From Candidatus Shapirobacteria bacterium (lineage in GTDB: Bacteria > Patescibacteriota > Microgenomatia > VGLL01), in assembly GCA_016866735.1 (NCBI GenBank), contig VGLL01000051.1, positions 1-6,941 of the forward strand: a DNA stretch of 6,941 bases, read 5' to 3'. Of the stretch, positions 1 to 6,021 are shown piece by piece. Position 1 is the first letter of the stretch. The number at the start of each line of letters is the position of its first letter. A model generated the notes under the pieces. The model did not search any database and was not told the DNA's origin. It was given only the letters and a program-made list of their open reading frames with translations. Made by a program: the position numbers and the translations under genes.

Positions 1-1130
1 TCGCTGAAGTCCTCTTTGAGTTCGACGATTAGGTTTTCCGCACTTATCCCACGCGTCTCAAAATATTTAAAGGCCCTTTGAATTACCTCGTTTGTTTTCA
101 GGGAAGTAATTTTTTTAAGATCGGATGGCCTTAATTTTTTTATGCTGTCCGTGAATTCGTCATAAAAATCCTCACTCTCGCTGATTGTCCTCGATTTGAA
201 CAGAATTACCGGTTTTACGCGCTTTTTAAATTTCTCAAAGACCTTGCGCCGGTACTGGCTGAGGATAATGGCTTGAAGCGCTCGCGCAAGGGGCGGAAGA
301 TCGGCCTGGAGCACTTTTACTTCTTTTGAGTAGCCATCCTTGCGGAACTGCCGTAGCGAATAATCAAAAAGTAGCTTGTCTTCATACTTCCTTGCTATTT
401 CCGGGTGGCCCAGATCCACCGTGGCCGTGAACTCCAATAGGATATTGTCGCTATTCGCTCGAAAGATCCGATTTACCGTATTTTCCCATGTTAGCCGCTC
501 TTCTCGTTCCTCATCGGTCAGCTCCGCGATAGCCTTCGTATCGGCGTTTATGTGGTGGGCCTCATCCGAAATCAGTACGATCTTTTTATCTTCAAAATCC
601 TCATAGGTAAGACTATTTTCCTTGGGCGTGTTGAGCCGCGTATGGAGCCCTTGGATCGTGGAGAAGACGATATTAATATCGTCCTGATTGGCGGCTTGGA
701 AATTCTCCACCTCTTTGATCCTAATCTGCTTGTCGCCTATAGCCAGCGCATCCGCGAAGAGATATTTAGAAGAAGCCGCATTTAAAAAATTGCCCCGCGT
801 CTTCTCAATGATGTTGGTGCTATTTACAAAAAAGAGGAAATTGCGGTAGCCCTGCTCGTAGAGATAAATAATCAGCCCCGCCATAATGAGGGTTTTACCG
901 CTGCCCGTGGCCATGTGGTAGAGCAATTGAACCGGTACACCCCGCGGACGCGCCGAATACTCACTCCTATAAAAAACGAAGCGACCGAAGGCCTCTTGCT
1001 GGTAAGGCCTGATGACAAAGCTCTGCCTAAGGTTTTTGTAGACAAAGTCAGGGGCTTTGCTTTTATAAAAGTCAGGCCCATAAAGCTGCCGCGCGGCGTC
1101 TAAGATTTGGCTAAGGCGGTCTGGCATCAT
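1..1130 (-). CDS. res: Type III restriction enzyme, Res (helicase/nuclease) subunit, N-terminal part
   Basis: This is the ATP-dependent translocase and endonuclease subunit that acts with Mod to cut unmodified DNA. The frame is open from ATG at 1130 to the left edge (376 codons, no stop), so the gene is cut by the window. Visible superfamily 2 helicase motifs are a Q-like RPYQQEA (residues 41-47), Walker A ATGSGKT (74-80), the DEAH box DEAHH (189-193), motif III TAT (235-237) and PVILFKSRT, a motif-IV-type segment (K312). Family members are usually around 900-1000 residues, so the later helicase motifs and the C-terminal nuclease domain should lie outside. The start ATG overlaps the mod stop as ATGA (1130-1127), implying translational coupling. 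A second ATG follows at once (MM). The identification is firm; whether the nuclease is intact cannot be judged. Confidence 0.93.
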   Translation of the reverse strand, partial: MMPDRLSQILDAARQLYGPDFYKSKAPDFVYKNLRQSFVIRPYQQEAFGRFVFYRSEYSARPRGVPVQLLYHMATGSGKTLIMAGLIIYLYEQGYRNFLFFVNSTNIIEKTRGNFLNAASSKYLFADALAIGDKQIRIKEVENFQAANQDDINIVFSTIQGLHTRLNTPKENSLTYEDFEDKKIVLISDEAHHINADTKAIAELTDEEREERLTWENTVNRIFRANSDNILLEFTATVDLGHPEIARKYEDKLLFDYSLRQFRKDGYSKEVKVLQADLPPLARALQAIILSQYRRKVFEKFKKRVKPVILFKSRTISESEDFYDEFTDSIKKLRPSDLKKITSLKTNEVIQRAFKYFETRGISAENLIVELKEDFS

Positions 1131-3097
1131 TTTAGCGAATAAAATTTAGTGTTGAGTTTTTTCTCTTCTTTCGAAATGTTATAGTCCTTGTCCTCTATCT
1201 CGGAGTAATTAACGTAGAGGAGATTTTTGTCCAAAACTTCGATGAGGAAGTTTTTTTGATCTTCTAAATTCAATTGGTCAAAACTGTCAGCGTTTTCATC
1301 GAAGGTCTTAACGCCTACTTTATAGCTAATAAAGGCTTTTTCTTGCATGGTTTTCCATATTGACTTTAGCTCTTTGGCTGTCTTTGCCGCCTTAATCTTG
1401 TCTATAAAATCTTGGTTGGCCTTTGCCAGTTCGCAGGAAATAAACGAGCCGCCTCCTTGCCAGTTTACCAGCTTCGATATTCCAGTTTGATCTCCTTTGA
1501 TCACGTTCTTTAGTCTAACGAGACTATCATTCTCTTTATAATCTAATTGTTCAATGCCAATATATTTTCTTTTGAGCTTGTGCGCGACTGCAGCGGTAGT
1601 GCCGCTTCCGAGAACGTAATCCATGACTCTGTCGCCCTCGTTTGTGGACATTTCAATTATTCTTTTTATCAGTCGTTCGGGCTTTTTCCCTCTTTTAAGT
1701 TTCACGTCGCCTTCTTTAGCGATACCTTCCCATGGAATATCAGTCCAAATATTGGATAGCATAATAGTTGGGGCAATTTCGCCATCTATTTCCCGGAGCT
1801 TTTTTTTGTAAAAAGAAAGCTCATTCCCATCCAAAACATACCTGCTATCTTTATCATTTCTGTCAACTATAAAAACCTTGTCCGGTGTTTTAAGAGATAA
1901 TTTTTTAACCTCAAGAGTATCCTTGCCAGCGTCTTCATTAATTTCCGTATAACGAAAAACTCTATCAGCATTTTTCAGCGCATATTCCGCCATTTTATCA
2001 ATAAAAACCGCCTTCCCTAATTTACCTTTTGCTTCTCTTATATTGCTAAAACCTTCAGTTTTCGCGATGGTTTCCTCAATACCCTTTATTTTCCATTTAG
2101 TTGGATTGTCGTTTATGTTCGTGACTTCAAATTTGTAATTACTGTCATAATCAGATCTGACATATTGGGGTATGTATTTCCATAGTTTTTTGTTTTTGCC
2201 ATATACTAAAATATATTCTGCTGATTCAAAAACCCCTAGATTGACAGTCTTAAACCCAGAAGGAGATCTCGTTTTGACTGTAAGCTGATTTATAAAATTT
2301 TCTGGCTTAAATATTTCATCTAATAATTGTCGTAACACGCCAACCATGACATCGCTTATTTGGACAAATAATGCGCCATCTTCTGAAAGCAAGGCCCTAG
2401 ATACTTCTAGGCGATTTTTCATATACGTCAGCCAAGTAGATTTTTTAAAACTATCGTTATATTTAAAACTATCGTTTTGTGCGTTGTAGGGGGGATCTAT
2501 ATAAATGAGCTTGATTTTGTTAGCGAAAACCATGGATAAAGAATAGAGGGCTAATAGGTTATTCCCTTTAATTATAAAATTATCTTCAATGGAAACATCT
2601 GTGACTGAGTGTTCGCCTTTTGAATCATGCTTTTTGATCTTCGTCAAAACTTTCGGAAAAAGAAGCCTTTCTGTTTCGTCTGCGGCTAAAATTGCATTCC
2701 AAAATATTTCTTCTCGATTCTCTTCTTCTTTTGTCGCGCCACCCTCAAGAACGCAGTCTTTATACGGCCAGGCTAGTACTACTTCTTTGCTTTCCGAAAA
2801 ATAATCACCCTCCTCATTCACCAAACCGATCTTATTTTTAAATGCTGTGTAGCTGTCTGGCAAAAAAGCCTTGTTGCTGACGAAGCGCTGAAATTTGATT
2901 TTATCGAACACCAAGACACCATCCACTTCTTGGAAGAAGTGCTTTTTCGTGGCCTGGCTTGATAGCAGCATTTTAATGAGCCCCGGATCCAGCTGAAGCG
3001 CGAGCTCAATGATTTTATTTTTCATGAGTTCGCCTTCTACTACCAGGCGCTCATCTTGCGCCAGCAGGCTTTTTAAATTTTCTAAAAGATTTTGCAT
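1127..3097 (-). CDS. mod: Type III restriction-modification system, Mod DNA methyltransferase subunit
   Basis: Mod binds the asymmetric recognition site and methylates adenine N6, and it supplies site specificity to the Res-Mod complex. The 656 residues match the usual length of Type III Mod. The catalytic motif DPPY (201-204, in LIYIDPPYN) comes before the AdoMet motif DYVLGSGTT (493-501, followed by AAVAHKLKRKYIGIEQ). That order defines beta-class amino-methyltransferases, to which Type III Mod belongs. The N-terminal segment with FLPDSYTAFKNKIGL (78-92) is also typical of Mod. Residues of about 265-440 between the two motif blocks should be the target recognition domain. The third residue of motif I is Val, where relatives often have His or Phe; G497, G499 and T500 are kept. 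ATG 3097 is well placed behind AGGAG. It is the first gene of the operon, with res overlapping its stop by 4 bp. No simple-sequence repeat suggesting phase variation is seen. N6-adenine specificity is inferred from the family. Confidence 0.95.
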   Translation of the reverse strand: MQNLLENLKSLLAQDERLVVEGELMKNKIIELALQLDPGLIKMLLSSQATKKHFFQEVDGVLVFDKIKFQRFVSNKAFLPDSYTAFKNKIGLVNEEGDYFSESKEVVLAWPYKDCVLEGGATKEEENREEIFWNAILAADETERLLFPKVLTKIKKHDSKGEHSVTDVSIEDNFIIKGNNLLALYSLSMVFANKIKLIYIDPPYNAQNDSFKYNDSFKKSTWLTYMKNRLEVSRALLSEDGALFVQISDVMVGVLRQLLDEIFKPENFINQLTVKTRSPSGFKTVNLGVFESAEYILVYGKNKKLWKYIPQYVRSDYDSNYKFEVTNINDNPTKWKIKGIEETIAKTEGFSNIREAKGKLGKAVFIDKMAEYALKNADRVFRYTEINEDAGKDTLEVKKLSLKTPDKVFIVDRNDKDSRYVLDGNELSFYKKKLREIDGEIAPTIMLSNIWTDIPWEGIAKEGDVKLKRGKKPERLIKRIIEMSTNEGDRVMDYVLGSGTTAAVAHKLKRKYIGIEQLDYKENDSLVRLKNVIKGDQTGISKLVNWQGGGSFISCELAKANQDFIDKIKAAKTAKELKSIWKTMQEKAFISYKVGVKTFDENADSFDQLNLEDQKNFLIEVLDKNLLYVNYSEIEDKDYNISKEEKKLNTKFYSLK

Positions 3098-3105
3098 ATT
3101 TTTGG

Positions 3106-3110
3106 CTCCT
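3106..3110 (-). promoter_or_regulatory. Ribosome binding site of mod
   Basis: AGGAG on the minus strand lies 8 nt before ATG 3097. This supports that ATG as the start. Confidence 0.8.
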
Positions 3111-3158
3111 AAAGAAGAGCTAACATGTTGAATTAATTAGTATCTGAATTATGTATTT

Positions 3159-3186
3159 ATGATACCTTATATTTTTGCAACGTAAA
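3159..3186 (-). promoter_or_regulatory. Possible promoter of the mod-res operon
   Basis: On the minus strand TTTACG (4/6 of the -35 consensus) is followed after 16 bp by TATCAT (5/6 of the -10). It sits about 60 bp before the mod start in an AT-rich stretch. Two short palindromes, AATTAATT (3131-3138) and AACATGTT (3122-3129), lie between it and the ribosome binding site and could be operator sites. The match is weak and other AT-rich hexamers nearby could serve. Confidence 0.3.
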
Positions 3187-3237
3187 AGGCAAGCGAAATC
3201 TTAGAGGATAAAACATTTATTTCTCCCTCTTGAAAAT

Positions 3238-3265
3238 TTGACAAACCGCGCCTCTTTGCTACTCT
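3238..3265 (+). promoter_or_regulatory. Probable promoter of the RHH-primase-ardC operon
   Basis: A perfect TTGACA (3238-3243), a 16-bp spacer and TACTCT (3260-3265, 3/6) preceded by TGc, an extended -10 element that can compensate for a poor hexamer. It would give a leader of roughly 100 nt before ATG 3378. No competing plus-strand site of similar quality was seen in the 280-bp divergent region. Confidence 0.45.
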
Positions 3266-3270
3266 GAGGC
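3250..3270. repeat. Inverted repeat across the -10 region; possible operator
   Basis: GCCTC (3250-3254) and GAGGC (3266-3270) form perfect 5-bp half-sites separated by 11 bp. They enclose the proposed -10 hexamer of the plus-strand operon. A dimeric regulator such as the downstream ribbon-helix-helix protein could bind here and repress its own promoter. The role is inferred. Confidence 0.3.
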
Positions 3271-3377
3271 TGCCAACCCGTTCATCTTATAAGTCAGCTC
3301 AAAGATCTATCCTTCGTTTCCAAAATTCCTTAACAATTCATTTATTTCGTACCTTTTCACAAAAAGGAGGTGGTGAA

Positions 3378-3761
3378 ATGTTCTCAAAAGAAAGAAAGAG
3401 ATGGTTTAGGGCCTTCAAGATTGCCAAGGTTCTTTTTGAAGGGGAGGGATATCACATAATCTACCTTAACCAGGCAGAGGCTTTTATAAGGAGGCGCACC
3501 ATGTACAGCCCGAAAATCAGCGAAGAGCTCATTCCGGTTCTTTTTAGGGTCTCAAGATCCCGCAGAATGCCCATGACCAGGTTGGTGGACCAAATTCTCA
3601 GGGATTATCTTCAAAGGAACGGTAAAATGGAAGGAGGTAATTTAAGCCATGCAGACGAAAAAGGAATGGGTGGACTACAAGGAACTGAAGCAAAAGGTCG
3701 GGATCAAGGAGATCCTGGAGCGCTACGGCCTCCTGGCCGGGATGCGCCAAAGCAAGGATGA
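3378..3761 (+). CDS. Small ribbon-helix-helix-like protein (CopG/Arc type), with alternative start
   Basis: No specific family member is recognised. Residues 42-82, beginning MYSPKISEELIPVLFRVS and continuing through PMTRLVDQILRDYLQRN, have the pattern of a ribbon-helix-helix DNA-binding protein: a short strand, then two helices joined by a turn at RRMPMT. Such proteins are usually dimeric autorepressors of plasmid operons. Two starts in the same frame each have a perfect Shine-Dalgarno: ATG 3378 (127 aa, AAGGAGG at 3364-3370) and ATG 3501 (86 aa, AAGGAGG at 3488-3494). The 41 extra N-terminal residues are basic (KERKRWFRAFK) and unfamiliar. ATG 3501 puts the domain at the N-terminus, as is normal, and is my preferred start for the regulator. 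After about residue 83 the frame runs into the primase gene (113-bp overlap), and the Gly/Pro/Gln/Arg-rich tail looks like out-of-frame primase sequence, so the natural stop may have been lost. It is the first gene of the primase-ardC operon. Confidence 0.6.
   Translation: MFSKERKRWFRAFKIAKVLFEGEGYHIIYLNQAEAFIRRRTMYSPKISEELIPVLFRVSRSRRMPMTRLVDQILRDYLQRNGKMEGGNLSHADEKGMGGLQGTEAKGRDQGDPGALRPPGRDAPKQG
3488..3503 (+). promoter_or_regulatory. Internal ribosome binding site and start codon inside the RHH gene
   Basis: AAGGAGG (3488-3494) stands 6 nt before ATG 3501. The 11-mer TTATAAGGAGG here recurs exactly ahead of ardC (4691-4701), so it is a working initiation signal in this element. It supports a shorter 86-residue product. 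Confidence 0.6.
3631..3638 (+). promoter_or_regulatory. Ribosome binding site of the primase gene
   Basis: AAGGAGGT stands 10 nt before ATG 3649. An in-frame TAA (3643-3645) just upstream rules out a longer primase, so this start is the only good one even though it falls inside the RHH frame. Confidence 0.8.
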
Positions 3762-4623
3762 GCTGATTGGTTTTTGCCCCTTCCACAAAGAATCAAAGCC
3801 CTCCTTTCATGCCAGCCTCACCAAAAACGCCTACCAATGTTTCGGGTGCAAAGCCAAAGGAAATATCCTAGATTTCGTCCAGCAAAAAGAGTCTGTGGAG
3901 CTTAGGGAAGCAGGATTATTGATCAGCAAATGGTTCGGCATAGGCAGCCAGCCGACCGCCGCTCCTAAGCCAAGCTACGCCCTCAAGGAGGGCGATAATA
4001 AGGCTGAACTAGCTAAAGAAGAGGAAATTGCCAATCCTCCCCTCAAATTCGCCCTTAAGCTGGATCCGGCTCACCCCTATCTCAAAGAGAGAGGCATTTC
4101 TGACGAAACCATTGAAAGCTTCGGCCTGGGTTTTTGCTCCCGGGGTCTCTTGAAAGGCAGGATCGCCATCCCCATTCACGACGAAGTTGGAGAGTTAGTC
4201 GCCTATGCCGGCCGCTGGCCCGGGGATCCTCCGGAGGGGGAAGGCAAATATAAGCTGCCGCCGGGGTTTAAAAAGCACCTGGTTCTTTATAATCTGCACC
4301 GCGCCGTTAAAGAAGCGCCCGCAGGAAATTTTATCCTCGTTGAAGGATTCTTTGACTGCTTCCGGGTGTGGCAATCAGGATTCAAAAATGTGGTGGCCCT
4401 CATGGGATCCGCCCTTTCTAAAGAGCAGGAAGAGCTTCTGGCCGCTTTCGCAAAAAAGATTATTTTGATGCTCGATAGAGACGAAGCCGGCCAGAAAGCG
4501 ACCCAGGAGATCCTCCCCCGCTTGGCCAAGCGGTTTTTTGTGAAGGTGATTGAGCTCCCCTCTGAAGGAAGCCAGCCGGACAAGTTAGAAAAAAACACCC
4601 TGGCCAGTCTGCTCAAAGAATAG
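3649..4623 (+). CDS. Compact DnaG-like primase (CHC2 zinc finger plus Toprim)
   Basis: Predicted to make RNA primers on single-stranded DNA for replication of the element or for complementary-strand synthesis after transfer. An N-terminal helix (VGIKEILERYG) leads to a CHC2-type zinc ribbon with ligands C43, H46, C64 and C67 (GFCPFH and QCFGC). A charged linker follows (about 100-130), then the DnaG catalytic-core sequence ISDETIESFGLGF (150-162) and GRIAIPIHDEVGELVAYAGR (170-189). The Toprim metal-binding residues are present as VEGFFD (E232, D236) and LDRDEAG (D276, D278). At 324 residues it is about half the length of chromosomal DnaG and lacks the C-terminal helicase-binding domain. It has no fused helicase and no helicase gene lies beside it. 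This size is usual for plasmid, phage and ICE primases. It is the second gene of the operon, 84 bp before ardC. A degenerate inactive copy is unlikely because all metal ligands are kept. Confidence 0.9.
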   Translation: MQTKKEWVDYKELKQKVGIKEILERYGLLAGMRQSKDELIGFCPFHKESKPSFHASLTKNAYQCFGCKAKGNILDFVQQKESVELREAGLLISKWFGIGSQPTAAPKPSYALKEGDNKAELAKEEEIANPPLKFALKLDPAHPYLKERGISDETIESFGLGFCSRGLLKGRIAIPIHDEVGELVAYAGRWPGDPPEGEGKYKLPPGFKKHLVLYNLHRAVKEAPAGNFILVEGFFDCFRVWQSGFKNVVALMGSALSKEQEELLAAFAKKIILMLDRDEAGQKATQEILPRLAKRFFVKVIELPSEGSQPDKLEKNTLASLLKE

Positions 4624-4694
4624 CTACTCTCTCTTACCCCGCCTGTTTATCCCTTCTTTTCCTAAACTTCATCCTTAAAAAAGGTTTCCATTAT

Positions 4695-4703
4695 AAGGAG
4701 GTG
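4695..4703 (+). promoter_or_regulatory. Ribosome binding site deciding the GTG start of ardC
   Basis: AAGGAGGTG ends 4 nt before GTG 4708 (6 nt from the AAGGAGG core). The nearby ATG 4712 is in another frame and gives only a short shadow product, so the GTG is the start. Confidence 0.75.
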
Positions 4704-4707
4704 GCTT

Positions 4708-5520
4708 GTGAATGAAAAAGTGCAAACCGCCCTGCGAAGTATCGTCGAAAGGTTTGAAAGCGGCGACATCCCCGAAGCGATCGCGTTCTCCACCTTCCCT
4801 ATCGCGGACATACCAGCGGCGAAATGGTCGCTCCTTAATCGAACGCTCATGTTCATTGCTGGCACGCAAGACGCCAGGGGCTTCAGGCAATGGAAAGTAG
4901 TCGGCCGCCACGTTAAAAAAGGGGCCAAAGCTATAACCATTCTTGCCCCTCGGTTCATTAAGAAGGAGTCTGAAGGAGAGCCCGGAGAGGAAGAAAAAAA
5001 GGTTTTGGCCGGGTTCCTGGCCGTTCCTGTGTTCCGGGTGGAAGACACTGAGGGCGAGCCGTTGGAATACCAGAAAATAGAGCTGCCCGAGCTGCCGCTG
5101 GTCGACGTCGCCAAATCCTGGGGGATCTCGGTAATGGCTATCCCAGGGAACTACCGCTATTTCGGATATTTTTCCCAGGAGCGAAAAGAGATCGCTCTCG
5201 CTTCTAAAGAAGAAAGCGTCTTCTTCCATGAGCTGGCTCACGCCGCTCATCAAAGAATCCTCGGCGAACTAAAAAGAGGCCAGGACTGGAAACAGGAAAT
5301 AGTCGCTGAACTCTCGGCCGCGGCTCTTTGCAAAATTGTTGGCAAAAGCTCTAAGTTTTTAGGCCGAAGTTACCAGTACATTGAAAACTATGCTAAGCAG
5401 GTCCATCTGACAGCCGTCCAAGGCTGCCTTAAAGTAATGAGTGATGTGGAAAGTGTTTTAAATCTTATACTGAAAGGAGGGCCTGGAGAGGTTTCGGAGG
5501 AAAAAATATCATTGTTTTGA
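4708..5520 (+). CDS. ardC: ArdC-type antirestriction protein (ssDNA-binding domain plus zincin metallopeptidase domain)
   Basis: ArdC proteins of conjugative elements protect incoming DNA from host restriction; plasmid ArdC binds single-stranded DNA. The 270 residues show the two-domain layout of the family. The N-terminal domain carries the signature GFRQWKVVGRHVKKGAKAITILAP (58-81). After an acidic linker (about 85-97), the C-terminal domain has the zinc motif HELAH (174-178, in VFFHELAHAAH). E197 or E201 in QEIVAELSAA is the likely third ligand. A Tyr-rich segment (NYRYFGYF, 148-155) comes before it. The start is GTG. It is the last gene of the RHH-primase-ardC operon, followed 2 nt later by a terminator. 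The context, with a primase on one side and a Type III restriction system diverging upstream, fits an establishment role in a mobile element. The family call is firm; antirestriction activity, and against which enzymes, is inferred. Confidence 0.9.
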   Translation: MNEKVQTALRSIVERFESGDIPEAIAFSTFPIADIPAAKWSLLNRTLMFIAGTQDARGFRQWKVVGRHVKKGAKAITILAPRFIKKESEGEPGEEEKKVLAGFLAVPVFRVEDTEGEPLEYQKIELPELPLVDVAKSWGISVMAIPGNYRYFGYFSQERKEIALASKEESVFFHELAHAAHQRILGELKRGQDWKQEIVAELSAAALCKIVGKSSKFLGRSYQYIENYAKQVHLTAVQGCLKVMSDVESVLNLILKGGPGEVSEEKISLF

Positions 5521-5522
5521 AC

Positions 5523-5554
5523 AAAAAAGGGCCCCCCGTGCGGTGCCCTTTTTT
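5523..5554. terminator. Rho-independent terminator after ardC
   Basis: AAAAAAGGGC (5523-5532) pairs perfectly with GCCCTTTTTT (5545-5554) around a 12-nt loop. It starts 2 nt after the ardC stop. The A-tract and T-tract flanks make it usable in both directions. Confidence 0.88.
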
Positions 5555-5574
5555 CTTCCTCCGTTTTATTTTAT

Positions 5575-5603
5575 TTGACGGCCTACTCCTTTTTTAATAC
5601 GTT
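5575..5603 (+). promoter_or_regulatory. Possible promoter of the structured region
   Basis: TTGACG (5/6 of the -35) is followed after 17 bp by TACGTT (3/6 of the -10). It lies 20 bp after the ardC terminator, where a new transcription unit could begin. The -10 is poor, so support is limited. Confidence 0.25.
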
Positions 5604-5673
5604 CCCTTTAATCTTATAACGAAGCTCTGCCTTGAAACGCTCTTTTTGGGTCTCCTTTGGCTTGTTCCCTCCG

Positions 5674-5694
5674 CCGGCGGCCCCTGGCCGCCGG
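5674..5694. repeat. GC-rich perfect hairpin
   Basis: CCGGCGGCC (5674-5682), loop CCT and GGCCGCCGG (5686-5694): a 9-bp stem entirely of G and C. It has no T-tract and so is not a simple terminator. Confidence 0.85.
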
Positions 5695-5716
5695 CCTGGT
5701 CCGTCTGCTTCCCGGG

Positions 5717-5747
5717 TGCGGCTTTCGAGACAAGAGTCTCGCCGGCA
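5717..5747. repeat. Interrupted hairpin with CGAGAC/GTCTCG core
   Basis: CGAGAC (5726-5731) and GTCTCG (5736-5741) flank an AAGA loop. The stem can extend outward through CGGC (5719-5722) with GCCG (5741-5744) and TG with CA (5746-5747), leaving a left-side internal bulge and one bulged G. Confidence 0.7.
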
Positions 5748-5789
5748 AGTACCTGCAGAACTGGCGGGAGCACGCAGGACACTCAAGGC

Positions 5790-5812
5790 CCTATCGAGGA
5801 AAATAGGTTTTT
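5790..5812 (+). terminator. Weak terminator-like hairpin with T-tract
   Basis: CCTAT (5790-5794) pairs with ATAGG (5803-5807) across an 8-nt loop, followed directly by TTTTT (5808-5812). Five base pairs is short for a terminator, so it may instead be one helix of a longer RNA. Confidence 0.3.
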
Positions 5813-5918
5813 AATTGTTTTTCGACGAAATCGCCCAATTCCACCCCATAGAGCAAAAAACGGCTCTTTAATTTGCCCTAGGACAAGAGATTTCGCGTTA
5901 GGTCATATCAAGATATCC

Positions 5919-5951
5919 CCTCCTCTTGGGGCGGGAAGCCGGAAGAGGAGG
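5919..5951. repeat. Two-part hairpin CCTCCTCTT/AAGAGGAGG
   Basis: CCTCCTCTT (5919-5927) pairs perfectly with AAGAGGAGG (5943-5951). Inside, after a symmetric GG/GG internal loop, GGC pairs with GCC around GGGAA. The symmetric internal loop is more like a structured RNA than a chance repeat. Confidence 0.8.
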
Positions 5952-5986
5952 TTGGGAGGAGATGGGGGACGCCGCTGAACCAAACC

Positions 5987-6015
5987 AAAAGCCCCGATTT
6001 TTGGTCGGGGCTTTT
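5987..6015. terminator. Strong bidirectional terminator
   Basis: AAAAGCCCCGA (5987-5997) and TCGGGGCTTTT (6005-6015) form a perfect 11-bp stem with a 7-nt loop. On the minus strand it starts 6 nt after the stop of the coiled-coil gene. On the plus strand it is followed by CGCTTTTT and would end any transcript of 5605-6018. Confidence 0.9.
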
Positions 6016-6021
6016 CGCTTT

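Larger units (their letters stand above)
5605..6018 (+). ncRNA. Candidate structured non-coding RNA (or folded ssDNA element), unknown family
   Basis: About 400 bp without a credible gene but with a chain of non-overlapping inverted repeats: 5674-5694 (9 bp), 5717-5747 (about 10 bp, interrupted), 5752-5778 (CCTGC/GCAGG), 5790-5807 (CCTAT/ATAGG), 5826-5895 (CGAAATC/GATTTCG enclosing AGAGC/GCTCT at 5850-5867) and 5919-5951 (9 bp plus 3 bp). It ends in an 11-bp terminator at 5987-6015. T-tracts follow the hairpins at 5808-5812 and 6012-6023 on the plus strand, which favours plus-strand transcription. GC is far higher at 5670-5780 than around it. It is bounded on the left by the ardC terminator and a weak promoter. 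It does not match what I know of RNase P, tmRNA, SRP or 6S RNA. An origin of transfer, a single-strand origin or a 3' region of the minus-strand genes are alternatives. Confidence 0.4.

Noticed and set aside
872..1103. Short frames over the res start on both strands
   Set aside because: They are shadows of the res frame, which carries helicase motifs throughout.
5583..5786. Minus-strand frame ending NKPKETQKERFKAELRYKIKGNVLKKE, and the plus-strand frames at 5632-5978
   Set aside because: The upstream halves are translations of the GC-rich hairpins (Gly/Pro/Arg/Ala runs), there is no ribosome binding site with a sensible start for the protein-like end, and several frames are open at once only because stops are rare in GC-rich DNA.
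5705..5820. RNase P RNA or tmRNA, prompted by GAGGAAA at 5796-5802 and GGCGGGAG at 5763-5770
   Set aside because: The partner conserved segments of RNase P (ACAGAA-type 3' core) and the tmRNA 3' end with CCA and tag frame are missing.
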